Assembly (NCBI GenBank): GCA_030849085.1
Contig: JASAOM010001016.1
Coordinates: 1 to 64,000, forward strand
From: Borovskyia barvae
Taxonomy: Eukaryota; Euglenozoa; Kinetoplastea; Trypanosomatida; Trypanosomatidae
Reading direction: 5' to 3'
Length of the DNA: 64,000 bases
The notes under the pieces were generated by a model. The model saw only the letters and a program-made list of their open reading frames with translations, ran no database searches and was not told where the DNA came from. The translations under genes and the position numbers were made by a program. The stretch's first letter is position 1. Each line of letters begins with the position of its first letter. This document shows positions 30,153 through 40,842 of this stretch, piece after piece.

Positions 30153-31175
30153 TTACCGTAAGCGGAAGTCTTGGTCATAGTGGCACGCCTGGAGCTCACC
30201 ATCGAAGTCGATGTGAAGGGCGATGTCGAGGTCACGAGGGTTGCCGGGGTTCGGGAAGCACTTCATGCGGAAGTTCGCCTTCTCCCCGGGCTTCATAATA
30301 AGAGGATGGTAGAGGTACAGAACGGTCTGACGCCAATGGGTGGGGGGAACCAGCGGTGAGGTATTGAGCACCACGGCATCATGGCCAGCCTGGAAAGGGG
30401 TATCGAAGTGTACTGAAATACCATGCAGAAAGTCACCGTGCAACGCCTCCAACGTGAAGACGCTGGTGAACGAGAGCTCCGACGGTTGCACGGTGTTGAT
30501 GTCGAAAGAAAAGAATGGCACGATGTCCGTGATGATCTGCTCTGGCGTGACAGTGTCGATGAGCGGCTCGATATAGCTCAGGCGCTTGAAGTAGGAGAAG
30601 TCCAGCCCCTGCACGTCCTTCCAAATCTCGAACTTCTGCTCCACGTATTGCGGATCGGTGATGCCGCATGCGTACATGTTCGCGTGATCTGGCAGAATCG
30701 CCACCCCCGGCTTGCCCCAGTGATCCCGAGCATACAGCACGGTATTCAGCATAGACTCGTACAGAAGGAAGTACCCCATCCACTCGCTGATGATAATATC
30801 TACCTTCTCATCCAGCTCCAGCTCCTCCACCTTGCCTTGAATGATCGTGATGACATTGTCGAAGCCGTTATCTTTAACAATTTGACGGGCCTGCACGGCG
30901 ACGCTGCTGCAATCGATACCGATAACTTTTCGTGCACCTGCGCGAGCGGCGAAGAGCGAAAGGATGCCGGTGCCACAGCCTACATCCAGAACCACCTTGT
31001 CCTTGAACTGGTACGCGTTACGCCATATCGCATCCCGGTAGCTCGTCGTCCGGTGATAGTCTTTCAGCATCTCCATGTGGATGCCATAGTGACTGTAAGA
31101 GTCGAAGTAGTAGTCGGTGTTCGCGCTCGTCTTCGCAGTCGCCACCGCCGCCTCCGTTGTGAGCTCGGCAGACAT
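30153..31175 (-). CDS. PRMT1: Protein arginine N-methyltransferase 1
   Basis: The protein is 340 aa from ATG 31173-31175, starting MSAELTTEAA. Two in-frame ATGs 29-30 codons upstream (31260-31265) would add a Cys/Leu-rich segment that PRMT1 proteins lack. The class I arginine methyltransferase motifs are all present: YFDSY (23-27), motif I VLDVGCGTG (62-70), the double-E loop SEWMGYFLLYE with Glu131 and Glu140, and THW (279-281). The enzyme transfers methyl groups from S-adenosylmethionine to arginine, giving mono- and asymmetric dimethylarginine, mostly on RNA-binding proteins. In T. brucei the orthologue needs a catalytically dead partner (PRMT1-PRO) for activity; that partner is not in this window. 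From memory, the L. major gene is on chromosome 12, as is PSA. Confidence 0.95.
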   Translation of the reverse strand: MSAELTTEAAVATAKTSANTDYYFDSYSHYGIHMEMLKDYHRTTSYRDAIWRNAYQFKDKVVLDVGCGTGILSLFAARAGARKVIGIDCSSVAVQARQIVKDNGFDNVITIIQGKVEELELDEKVDIIISEWMGYFLLYESMLNTVLYARDHWGKPGVAILPDHANMYACGITDPQYVEQKFEIWKDVQGLDFSYFKRLSYIEPLIDTVTPEQIITDIVPFFSFDINTVQPSELSFTSVFTLEALHGDFLHGISVHFDTPFQAGHDAVVLNTSPLVPPTHWRQTVLYLYHPLIMKPGEKANFRMKCFPNPGNPRDLDIALHIDFDGELQACHYDQDFRLR

Positions 31176-31944
31176 GAAGCTTTTCGGTGCAGCACAGTGA
31201 AGGAGTGGTGTGAGGCAGAAACAATGGTGAAGCAAGCGACTGGAGCGCATGCAGCTCCCCATCATTGTCCATTAGAGGCGAGGAAAGACGGTCGGAAGAG
31301 AAGTAAGAGTTCGGAGAGTGGAAGGGGAGAGAGGGGGGGAGGGAGGCACCAGCACTCCACCCGGCATACAACTCACCGCGAATAAAATACGAGTGAGGCA
31401 GCGGAGAGAGAGGCAGACGATGCAGCAAATACGATCACCACCACCACCACCCCGGGGAAAGGAGAGAGGAGCGGTAGGTGAAGAGAACTTCGAGAGTAAG
31501 CTGTGGAGGAAGCAAAAGCCATCTTAGCTAAGCCTCTTGGTCATGCAGTTGACCTCCTCCGCGACCCTCGCTATCGAGATAACAAAAACTCCAACGCACG
31601 ACATCATCCAGTTCAGTAAAGAAGAGTTGACAGTAAAGAAAATTCGCATCACTATAGAGGGGAAGAGAAGAGAGAGGTCGAAACTGTGGCAGGACGAGAT
31701 AGCGCGCATCGCGCCGACACGCATTTACAACTCAAGGGACGCATAAACGTCAAACAGAAACGACAACCACCCCTCGTCCTTATCTCCTCCTGAAAAAGGC
31801 GAGAGCTTCTCGTTACGACGAGTGGAGGATGGGGGAGAGGAGAAGGAGAACAAGAGCACACAGAGATACAAAAGAAAATAGACAGCAGCAACGACGAAAG
31901 AGCGAGAGAGAGAGAGGGGGGGGGTAAAGGGGAGAAGATCTTCC
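31176..31944. other. Intergenic region
   Basis: This is the 3' UTR of the zinc-finger gene and the 5' region of PRMT1. A CACCAC-repeat-like stretch near 31437-31452 and purine-rich plus-strand DNA near 31897-31935 are present. No gene is seen. Confidence 0.6.
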
Positions 31945-33330
31945 TCAGCAGGCATCCGCCTCTTCCTTCCCAGCCACTCCTCTCCCTTTCACTGTAATTC
32001 CTCTCACGTGTGGCACCTTCTCCACCGTTGGCGCGCCTCCCTGGGCGATGGCGCACGGGTAGCCCTCTCGGTGGGGCGGAGCCTGCGCCGCACGTCCTGT
32101 CTTCGGCGACACAGCAATAGATGACGCGCTCTCCTCCACCACCAGCGGAGCCAGGGGTAGAAACCGCGGACGCCGCTCTGGGGCAGCTTTGCGGTGCGCA
32201 ACGAAACTCTTTAGCCATTCCTGTTGCTCTTTGTAGACGTAGTACACGCCCAACTCTCCTGTGACGTCATCCACGTCGAAGAAGGCGTTGTTATGCAGCT
32301 TCTGTATCAGCATGGCTGCCTCGTCGCGATATACGTAAAGGGTGGCACATCCTTTGCCACGCTCCACAGTTCCATCGTGGGACTCATGGCTTTGGTAGTG
32401 GCCCTCCGCGCGGTGGATGACGACATCCGGGTGTGTAGCGTAGAAGAATCTGACGAGGCTTTGGGTGCAGTCCAACTCTTTGATGGCTTGACCTACGAAG
32501 ATTTTTGCGAACCGGCTTGGGGCTCGGCATCGCAGACACATTTCTCGGACTGCGTCGTGCCGGTGCGCACAGTGCAAGCACGTCCAGCGACTGGAAGACG
32601 CGAGCCCAATCGACGGAGCAGCGAGGAGCTCCGCCTCACTGGGACATGCCACCTTACTCAAATCACAGCGGTAGATGGTGGAGAAAATCTGCCGCATCTG
32701 AACGAAACGCTCTGTGATGTGCACAAAATTGTTGTCTCCAGTGCTGTAGGCCACCTCCATCACATGCAGCTGCGTCCACATCGAATACGCATGCATTGGG
32801 CGAGAGGAGCTGGCCCCCGCACCAGTCCCACTGGAGTCCGTGCGGCTCGCAGCGCCGTTGCGGCGGCGGTGACGGCGATGAGGACGGCGTCGGGGCAGCG
32901 ATGACGACGCTGATGAGGTGGCAGACGACAAACCCGCGGTAGACTCGATGGGGCCGTCACTATCCGCACCAAGAGAACGGCTGCCTTGGTGAGGCTGAGC
33001 AGAAGCAGAAGGCGCCTCCTCCGCGTCAGGGGTAGAAGCATTACGGGGCTTTACCACTTTTGGTGGTTGTCCTCGCACGAGATGGCCGGAGGACCCCCAG
33101 TCGAGTTGTTCCTCCTCCGCAACGTCCTCCATGGACGCAAACGTGGCCAGCTGCTGCAGAGCTGAGGGATCCCTGTTCGCCGTAATGATCGTGCTTAGCG
33201 CTGTGAAGTGCTGGTTCACCACTCCATCCGAGAGAATCGCCAGGAGAAGAGCGAGGCCGAAGAGAAGGCGACTGTACTCAGGCAGCACCAGTCCTTGCCT
33301 CTGCGTGTCCGACGTAAAGCGGAGCATCAT
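31945..33330 (-). CDS. RanBP2-type zinc-finger protein with C-terminal RRM-like domain
   Basis: The protein is 461 aa from the first of two tandem ATGs (33325-33330); the frame opens upstream only through GTG. An N-terminal hydrophobic helix (LLFGLALLLAILSDGVV, about 22-38) is followed by a Ser/Arg-rich low-complexity part (PRRRPHRRHRRRNG). A canonical RanBP2 zinc finger lies at 249-268 (W-x-C-x2-C-x10-C-x2-C: RWTCLHCAHRHD...MCLRC). Immediately after comes an RRM-like unit (FAKIFVGQAI, GCATLYVYRDEAAMLIQKL; about 276-379). RanBP2 fingers commonly bind single-stranded RNA with the GGU motif, so an RNA-binding regulator is likely. Alternatively translation may begin at Met 67 (ATG 33130-33132), which would drop the hydrophobic helix, because the pyrimidine tract abuts the first ATG. 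Confidence 0.8.
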   Translation of the reverse strand: MMLRFTSDTQRQGLVLPEYSRLLFGLALLLAILSDGVVNQHFTALSTIITANRDPSALQQLATFASMEDVAEEEQLDWGSSGHLVRGQPPKVVKPRNASTPDAEEAPSASAQPHQGSRSLGADSDGPIESTAGLSSATSSASSSLPRRRPHRRHRRRNGAASRTDSSGTGAGASSSRPMHAYSMWTQLHVMEVAYSTGDNNFVHITERFVQMRQIFSTIYRCDLSKVACPSEAELLAAPSIGLASSSRWTCLHCAHRHDAVREMCLRCRAPSRFAKIFVGQAIKELDCTQSLVRFFYATHPDVVIHRAEGHYQSHESHDGTVERGKGCATLYVYRDEAAMLIQKLHNNAFFDVDDVTGELGVYYVYKEQQEWLKSFVAHRKAAPERRPRFLPLAPLVVEESASSIAVSPKTGRAAQAPPHREGYPCAIAQGGAPTVEKVPHVRGITVKGRGVAGKEEADAC

Positions 33331-35139
33331 CAGAAGAGGGAAGGGGAGGAAAAGATGGCCCACCGAGGGGAGGAAGAAGCGCGCTCGCTACTCTCCCTGG
33401 TTCGAAGCTTCTTTCTTTTCTCCTGTGTCGCGTGAGATGGGCTTCGTCACAGGTGGAAGGAGCCTTTCGGTGGACGGGTCAGTACCACCGGTGTTGCTCT
33501 ACTGCGCTGGTCCGCCGGCGACAGCGTATCGTCACAGGATGGGCGGGCCAAAAAGAGAGAGAGAAAGGGATGGAGACGGGTGAGGAAAGTCCTCGCAAAC
33601 CGATGAGAACGTCTCGCTACGCAGCGACGAGGGAGGATGCCACCACACAGGGCGATTCGACTTCAGAGGAGAACAGAATATTTTTTTTAGGCGAGGAATG
33701 AGAGAGACGCAGACACAGCCACGAGCACACCCGCAGAGTTGCTCCTCCTGGCCTGGAGAGTGGTACCGGTGCTATGTGTACATGAGATGGAGGGGAGGTA
33801 GTGGGCGAAGGAGGGCGGTGGGGAGAAGAGAACGGGGGAGGGACCACTGCAGATGCAGACGAAGCATTGCGCAAACATCGGCGATGGGGGAGGGGGGGGG
33901 ATACGGGGGAGGTCAAGAGAAACTCCGATGGAGGTCCACGCAAGTCGTCGACCAAAAGCTCTTAACCTCCCTGGAAAGACAGCATGAGCGCAGGGGCATA
34001 CGTGAGTGTGGGTGTGCGATGGGCACCCTCACGTGCACACGAAGACGGACCCGTGCGGTGAGCATCATCACCCTCTCACACTACCCTGCCCCCATCTCAG
34101 ATCGTTCCTTTCATTCCCTGTTGACTGATGATGCGACGTCCTTCTATCTCTGAAGGAAAGCGAAAGAGATGTGAGGGGAAAGGGAAAGGGCCGGTGAAAC
34201 ACACGACGATCATCTGGAAGCCATTCCAGGCATGAGAAGCAGGCCCCTACCCCTCTTTCCTTTTCGTATGTGGAGAAGACGACGAGGAGCAAAGGAGGGG
34301 GGAGGGGGGTAGAGAGGGAGGGTGCGGCTTGCTGGGCTGTTTCCACCTCCCTCCTCCTACCCTACTCCTCCTCCTTTCCTCCTCTTCTCTTATCAAATTC
34401 AAAGAGCGGTATAGTGCGGGGCGGCGGCGGGGGAGGTAGAGCGGGGTGAGGTAGAGCGGGGGGAGAAGGAGGAACGCAGCACCGTTGGGGAAGCATCGCC
34501 GGCAAACAGAATAGCATCCGCTCCGAAGAACACTCCCATCGGCGGAGGTCAACTTCGGACCGGGTAGAACGAGATACAAAGGGGGTAGAGAAGGGGGAAG
34601 AGGAGGCGGCGGCACAAGGTCTTCAGAAGCATCACAACATGAACGGAGGAGCGGCTGTCCTCGGAGAGAAAGGAAAAGCCAGAGGAGGAGCGTTCCGCAC
34701 CCGTGCCGGCACGCTGCCCCTTCCTCGTTCTCTCCCACACCAAGCGCGGTACCGCACCCAAAACTTAAATTTTTACGTCCATCGATGTCCAACTTGATTC
34801 AATCATGGCGCTTCGACCGTGCTGGCAAGTCCCCTCCTGTACCTGCCCACCATCACCACGGGGCAGCCCCCTCCCCCCTCTCCATATATACCGCCCAACA
34901 CACAGGTAGCTCACGGTCTGCCCGCGAACTCTCCTTCGTCAGTTCATTGCCCTCCCTTCAAAAGCATCTTATTCAGCACGCCTCATGGCCTACCAGTGAG
35001 GGACGCCAGAAACGAAAGTGAAACGAAAAGGCAAGGGTGTGGAGACGAGAACGCGAGACTTTAGCTTGGGGAGGCCAGCCGACGTGGGGAGGTGCGGTGA
35101 GGTGGGGAGGAGGGGGGGGAGAGAGAAGAATCGGCATGT
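33331..35139. other. Intergenic region
   Basis: This is the 3' UTR of the M1 peptidase and the 5' region of the zinc-finger gene. The plus strand is strongly purine-rich at 33331-33360, 33780-33910 and 34270-34470. Minus-strand frames of 100-180 codons (for example 34247-34792) are low-complexity and lack features. No gene is called. Confidence 0.6.
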
Positions 35140-38100
35140 TCATCTCCTACCTCTCCCTCGACGTCCACGAAGGAAGCTCTCGTAGCGGCTGGAACAATAC
35201 TGCATCCACAGACAGTGAGCTTCCATGGAGTCGAGGGCGCTAGCCAGGCGCGGTGAATGTGAGCGCAAGGCCGCACGCCCCGTGTTATGCACGCATCCAT
35301 CGCCTGGAGAAGATGAAGACCGCACCACAGGTTCGGCAGGGCCCTGGTTAGCCCTGTTCGAGGTCGTAGTGGCCCTAAGGCACTCGTCGAACTCAAAATC
35401 TTTGAAGCTATGTAGGCACACCGCATCCACACGCTCTCGAGTAGAGGTAACGCAGGACGAGTCGCTCTGTGCCACCTGCTTCAAACGGGCAATCAAGTAT
35501 CCACTGGAGCACACGTCGCTCCCGACAATGAGAAGGTACTTGAAGACGGGATTATCGCGCGTGAAAAGTCCACGGGAGAGCAAGTGAATGAAAAAGTTCT
35601 CGTTGCGGCACAGCATCATGGCCACTGCCCGGTGTACTACCGGGATCGATCGCCAAGCCTTCTCCATAAATGGGAAGGCGGATGTCTCTTTGCAAGAGAA
35701 GAAGAGCGGTAGGAGGAGCTGCAGATAGTTTTTCCAGTTGTCGCGACTCCAGAGTGGCACACAAATCGAAGGGGGCGGCTGGCCAACCACGCGCTGCAGC
35801 TCCTCGCTGCCCAGCTGAAGAAAGAACGCCACCACGGTAGCTGCGGTGATCCAATAAGGGGTGCATCCCCGACCAGCGAAGTAGGAGAGGGCCACCTGAG
35901 CAACGTGGAGGTCGTCCTGGTTCGCCGGATCGAAGTCTCTGCTTTTCCTCCGGGACAACGGCCTCCAGAGATCCGACGCACCACTGGTTGTATTGGCCGT
36001 GGGGTTCGTAGTGCCTCTGGCATCACCTCCTCCAGCGAGGGAAGCTCCGTCCGACGTGCCCACAGTGGCGTCGTCTCCCGTGTGTAGCCCATTCAACGGC
36101 GTTGTTAGGCTTGGGAGGGACGCGGTGCAGGTGGACGGCCTTTCGGGCGGAACGTGCAAAACCGTCATCGCCGTGAGCGGTGGAGACGGTGGTGCCGCGC
36201 CTTCTGCGAGAAGCGCTGCGTAGGCCCATTGCGCCGTTTGCGCCATCTCTTCCGCCAGCAGCGGATCGCCGCAGAGGCAGAGCAGTTCGAGGATCCGCAG
36301 CGCCACCTCAGACGACACCGGGGAGCCGACCGGCGAGGACTGGCGCTCTTGAGGCGAACAGACAGAAAATGCGGCACGCGAATGCAACGGCGCATACAGA
36401 CCGCACACGAACTTTTTCACGAGAGAGACGCAAGGGTAAGAGTGCACCCTCTGAACGAGCAGGGCGAGTTCGTCGGTGACGACACCCCACAAGAAGTCGT
36501 TCATAGTTCCTGGGGTGTTCGTGAGGCACAGCAGCCATTCAAAGAGGAGAGTACACCGGTCACCGACCTCGTTGGGTTCACGGCCAACCTGGGTCTTCGC
36601 AGAGGTAACGAAGTGCATCGTGATACGCATGAGATCGTCGCTCGAGAGAAGAGCAACGCGTGTGAACAGATGGCGCCACGTTGCGACGTCGTAGTCGAAC
36701 TCGAAGTAGCCCGCGCCACCAAAATCGAAGTAGCGAACCACCGTCTTCTCTGCCGGAGTTGTGGGGAGCCGAGGAGGCCTCGTGATCTGAGCATGAGGGC
36801 CTGTCGACGCATCGACGGCTGCCAGCTCCTCTCCGCCTCCGCGCATGAGAGTGTCTCCCGATGCCGTCGAAGAGTCGGTGTGTCGGCTCCCTCCCTTCGG
36901 CAGCAGGGGCGGAGGAGGACCATCTCCAAATACGAAGCATTGCACCGCCTCCCGAAGGAAACATAGTTCAACATTCGCCGTGCCATCAGCGGCCCACCGT
37001 ACCGTTCGCAGCGGGACGTGGTACGGTTCAGCGACAGGAGTTAATGTCGTCTCCGGACTCCACTCGAAGGCGATGTCCGCCGTGTTGGAGAAAAGGTCGA
37101 ACGAGGAAGCCTCGGCGCCGCCACGCTGCTGCTGTAGGCATTGGGCGAGGAGACCGAGCTGCACCTTGGGGATGACGTGCTGCGAGATGGTGTACTGCTC
37201 ATCAGCCGTTCGGCGGATGAATAGCAGTGGGTAGCTCACCGTATGCACCATGCGCAGACAATACTCGATGGCTACCCTGTGCGAGTCCAACTCTCCGGGC
37301 TTGTCATCGCCGTCGGCGGGCGCCATCATGGTTGCCATGATGCAGTGGCCGAGGTCTGCCGTGTTGAAGGACGCCCCTGCAAACTGCCGCATGAGGCGGT
37401 GTGTTGCCCGTCTGAGCCACTCCATCCCAATAATGGTCCCCATCATCCGCAGCACACACGCTCCTTTGCCATAACTGATGATGTCGAACGAATTGAAGAT
37501 CTGTCGTGGGGCTGGGTCGCACCCTTCTACGGCATGCGTGTTGCCGGGATCAGCGTCATCCCCGAGGGCGGCGTACATGATGCTGCTCTCAAACTCGCTC
37601 CAGATACCCCACTCTGGGAACATCGAGTTCACGAAGACGTACTCGAGATAGCGACACATGCCCTCCTTCAACCATAGGCAGTGCCACCACTCGATGGAGG
37701 CCAGGTTGCCAAACCACTGGTGGCAGCACTCGTGCCCGATAAGCCGGGCGATCCGTCGACGACGGCTTCGAGGCGTGGCCTCCGTCACCGCCAGGTGTGT
37801 CGTCAAGATGTTGATCATACCCCAGTTTTCCATGCCGAGGGAAGCGAAGGCCTCCACACCGACCACGTCGAGCTTCTTCAAGGGTAGTTGCACGTTGAAG
37901 AAATCCTCAAAGAAACTCAAGGCCCTGACCACCAGGTCGAGGGCGTAGACGGCATCGTCGCCGGTGCTGTCACTGCTATTTGTCTCTCTAAGTGGCAGAG
38001 CTACCCGGCAGAGCACCAGCGAGTGCTCTGTACGTCTTTCAAGAAATCGGAAGCGCCCCACATGGAAGCCGATGATGCAGGTGTGGAGGCGCGGTGTGGT

Positions 38101-38892
38101 CGCGAAGCGGACGCAATGCCACATCGACGGCGGTACAGTCGGGACGTCCGCCAAGTCGCCGGGCGCGCGCACATGTCCTCTCACGGCGTCACGTTCAGAA
38201 GATGCGGCGGCGTAGGGCAGTACGGCCAGTGGGACATCCGCTTCCACCTCCGTATTCGACAGAGCGGTGAGGTCGGAAGCCGCGATCACGGAAAGCTGAA
38301 ACGTGGCACGAATTGCCGGCTCATCGAAGCAGGGAAAGAGACGCCGCGCCGCTGTCGGCTCCAGGTGTGTACTGAGAACCCTGGCATCCGCCGGGCAGGA
38401 GTGGTAGAGGCCCGCGGTCACCGGTGGCTTCGACATCGTCCCCCGAAAGCAATCGATCAGAAGGAAGAAAATGCTCCTGGTCTGGACGGGCAGCGGTTCA
38501 TCGAAGAGGAGGAGACTTGTTTCGCTGGCGTCTGCCCGACATATGCCCGTGCACGGCACATAACGGCCGTGCTGTGCAGCGAACGGTCGTTGGCGAGAGG
38601 CGGTGTCAGCGCCCTGATGACTCGGATGCGGTGGTGCTTCGCTGCTGAAGGTCGACGAACATGCGGGGATGAACATTCGTATCGATGGTGCCGCCATTTC
38701 CAGGAGATGTGCGTGTAGAATAAGATGCGAGAGTGGCGCCGGTGTGCGTTGCTGGACCATCATCGTGATATACGCACAGCCAACAAAGGTGCTGGTGAGC
38801 GCATCCGGCTGGAATTCAAGAGCGTAATGGATAGGCACAACATGACGAGGCAGCCGGAACGAAGGCGACAGCATCGATGGGTGACACTCCAT
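35140..38892 (-). CDS. M1-family zinc aminopeptidase, long form with low-complexity inserts
   Basis: The protein is 1250 aa from ATG 38890-38892; the next in-frame ATG (38872-38874) is also possible, and the only further upstream start is GTG. The M1 order is complete: FRLPRHVVPIHYALEF near 12-27, PCFDEPAIRATF near 187-198, the exopeptidase motif GMENWG at 353-358, the zinc site HECCHQWFGNL with His387, Glu388 and His391, and the third ligand Glu410 in LWLKEGMCRYLEY. M1 enzymes trim N-terminal residues from peptides in the cytosol. The protein is much longer than usual (about 870-900 aa); the extra length includes Ser/Thr/Pro-rich inserts (about 690-750 and 990-1060). Probably active; substrate preference is unknown. 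Confidence 0.9.
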   Translation of the reverse strand: MECHPSMLSPSFRLPRHVVPIHYALEFQPDALTSTFVGCAYITMMVQQRTPAPLSHLILHAHLLEMAAPSIRMFIPACSSTFSSEAPPHPSHQGADTASRQRPFAAQHGRYVPCTGICRADASETSLLLFDEPLPVQTRSIFFLLIDCFRGTMSKPPVTAGLYHSCPADARVLSTHLEPTAARRLFPCFDEPAIRATFQLSVIAASDLTALSNTEVEADVPLAVLPYAAASSERDAVRGHVRAPGDLADVPTVPPSMWHCVRFATTPRLHTCIIGFHVGRFRFLERRTEHSLVLCRVALPLRETNSSDSTGDDAVYALDLVVRALSFFEDFFNVQLPLKKLDVVGVEAFASLGMENWGMINILTTHLAVTEATPRSRRRRIARLIGHECCHQWFGNLASIEWWHCLWLKEGMCRYLEYVFVNSMFPEWGIWSEFESSIMYAALGDDADPGNTHAVEGCDPAPRQIFNSFDIISYGKGACVLRMMGTIIGMEWLRRATHRLMRQFAGASFNTADLGHCIMATMMAPADGDDKPGELDSHRVAIEYCLRMVHTVSYPLLFIRRTADEQYTISQHVIPKVQLGLLAQCLQQQRGGAEASSFDLFSNTADIAFEWSPETTLTPVAEPYHVPLRTVRWAADGTANVELCFLREAVQCFVFGDGPPPPLLPKGGSRHTDSSTASGDTLMRGGGEELAAVDASTGPHAQITRPPRLPTTPAEKTVVRYFDFGGAGYFEFDYDVATWRHLFTRVALLSSDDLMRITMHFVTSAKTQVGREPNEVGDRCTLLFEWLLCLTNTPGTMNDFLWGVVTDELALLVQRVHSYPCVSLVKKFVCGLYAPLHSRAAFSVCSPQERQSSPVGSPVSSEVALRILELLCLCGDPLLAEEMAQTAQWAYAALLAEGAAPPSPPLTAMTVLHVPPERPSTCTASLPSLTTPLNGLHTGDDATVGTSDGASLAGGGDARGTTNPTANTTSGASDLWRPLSRRKSRDFDPANQDDLHVAQVALSYFAGRGCTPYWITAATVVAFFLQLGSEELQRVVGQPPPSICVPLWSRDNWKNYLQLLLPLFFSCKETSAFPFMEKAWRSIPVVHRAVAMMLCRNENFFIHLLSRGLFTRDNPVFKYLLIVGSDVCSSGYLIARLKQVAQSDSSCVTSTRERVDAVCLHSFKDFEFDECLRATTTSNRANQGPAEPVVRSSSSPGDGCVHNTGRAALRSHSPRLASALDSMEAHCLWMQYCSSRYESFLRGRRGRGRR

Positions 38893-38917
38893 TTGGTAAG
38901 TAGAGGCAAGCACACCG

Positions 38918-38955
38918 CTAGGTGGAGTGGGGAGGGCGGGGGGGAGGGGGGGGGG
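38918..38955 (-). promoter_or_regulatory. Polypyrimidine tract and trans-splice acceptor for the M1 aminopeptidase
   Basis: A C-rich tract on the minus strand (about 38923-38955) ends in CCTAG with the AG at 38918-38919, leaving a 25-nt 5' UTR before ATG 38892. Confidence 0.6.
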
Positions 38956-39780
38956 AATCAGCGGAAAGATAAAGTTCTCAACTATTCTCTACTTTTTCCT
39001 TTGCCGTCCTCTCGCTTTGCTTTTCCTTTCGTCTGTATGGCCGAGCCCCTCTAATGAGAGAAAGACAGAGAGCGCGCAAACGGAGGAGAGGGGGGGAGGA
39101 GGACGCAGGAGAAGCGAGGAGGGGAGGTAAGAGGGCTCTGAAACCGACGGTGAAAAGCCCCAAAGAACAGCTCTCGTGCGGCTGAGCCACCACACAGCAG
39201 CGCTACCACCCAGGTAGACCTGCGTCCGTTTTTACCGACCTCGAGGTGCGCCTCTCTTGTAGCGCACAGAGGGCGAAGTACAACAAGCGCGAATGGGAAA
39301 AGGGGGGAATCGAGAGAGAGAGAGAGGGGAGGAAGGAAGAGAGGTAGGCAGAAGAAGCGTGGGCACACGCGTCACATACAATTCTGTATAAGTTTTGATG
39401 TGTGTCGGAGCGTAGGTGCTACGTTAGAGGCAAAAGAAGATAGAGATAAGAGAGGAAAAGGGAGAAGGAGAGAGGGGGGGAGAGCACGCAACAGCAAGTC
39501 AAAGCGATGGTGCAGGCAACGCTACGATAAATCTTTGATGATACGAATGTTATTTATAATCTGTTGATCGAATGGCAGTTCCTGATAAATATGCGGCCGT
39601 GTCGCGCCTGTTTGAAGGAATATACAGCTAAAGAATGGGCAAACGATGGAAAAGAAGAAGAAATGAGAAGAGGTAATACGCGAGGCGTGGTGAGGCAAGT
39701 ACAGAGGAGGAGGAGGGGAGGGAGGGAGGGAAAGTGGAGAATGAAAACCAACACCAGCACGAAGGGTGTCTTCTCTATTA

Positions 39781-39830
39781 AAAAAAAAAGAGAGAGAGAG
39801 AGAGAGAAAGAGAGAAAGAGAGAAGGAACC
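39781..39830. repeat. A-run with AG-rich repeat
   Basis: Nine A followed by AG units and AAAG/AGAG variants extend to about 39830. Confidence 0.8.
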
Positions 39831-40629
39831 GATCCTTTTATCGAATGACCTACATCAACTCTGCGATGGGCCTTCCCGTGGTGAAGTCGAGCACAAAGGA
39901 TCACGACGGATATGTGTGCGTGTACCTCTCCCCGAAGGGACGGAGTCAGACGATGCGGCGTTGACGCCCAATCGCAAAGGCTCCTTGAAACGAAATGAAA
40001 AGGGCCCCGAATGAAATGTGGCCGACGCCGGCGGGGAAGGAGAGAAACGAAAGAGAGAGAGAGAGGGGGGAGGGAGTGTACGTCCACCTTCTTTTGTCTT
40101 GTCCTTGCAGATAGGCACCTCGCAAGCGATACGAGAGAAAGGGGGGGAGGGGGAAGGGAGGGAAGGAGGCAAGAGACTACAGCTCAGCTCGTGACTACTC
40201 CCACCCCTTCACTTTTCTCCTTTCGCGCCATACTTGAAGTGGATGGGCCAACAGCGCGCGTCGGTGCAGGATAAAGATCCCACCCACCCCAACAGCAATG
40301 CAATTTTGTGTTTGCGTTTGTGTTTGTGTTTGTGTGCACGCACGCACGCGCGCTACGCTGCGGAAACGAGGTACGCTAAGAGAGGAGTTCGAAAAGGAAG
40401 AGCAGCGAACGTCGCGGCATGCCGGAACGGAAGAGAAGCGATGCGAGAGAGACCGTCAACGGAATAAATAAATAAAACTGAGGCAGGGCTAAAAAATGGG
40501 AGAGCAGTGCAAAGTGGCCAGAAGGAGGAAGGGAGGAAAGGAGGGAGGGAGGACGACGATCAAAACCTGCCGGAACATCCGTCCCGCGAGGACGCCACAC
40601 ACAACACAGGAGAAAACGAGAGACCCGCA

Positions 40630-40654
40630 AACACACACACACACACACACACAC
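40630..40654. repeat. (AC)n microsatellite
   Basis: About 12 AC units lie in the intergenic region, about 390-410 nt downstream of the stop codon at 41043. Confidence 0.9.
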
Positions 40655-40819
40655 GCACCTGCAACGGGGCATTCCGTGTCATGTGAGCAGCGGCGAGGAA
40701 GTGTCGGGTGCGCCCCGTAAGAAAGGACAGGGAGGAGGAGGGGGGGAGGGGGGACATGAAATCCTACGAAAGAGGACGACGACACGCCTAGAGCGGGAGG
40801 GGAGGAAGAGGAAACAACG

Positions 40820-40842
40820 GAGAGAGAGAGAGAGAGAGAGAG
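40820..40842. repeat. (GA)n microsatellite
   Basis: About 11 GA units run into a GGGA-rich stretch; on the transcribed strand this is a CT tract, 200 nt downstream of the stop codon at 41043. Confidence 0.85.

Noticed and set aside
30423-31385. 320-codon plus-strand open frame
   Set aside because: It is the antisense shadow of PRMT1, which has a full set of methyltransferase motifs.
36154-36966. 270-codon plus-strand open frame
   Set aside because: It lies antisense within the M1 aminopeptidase and has no recognisable features.
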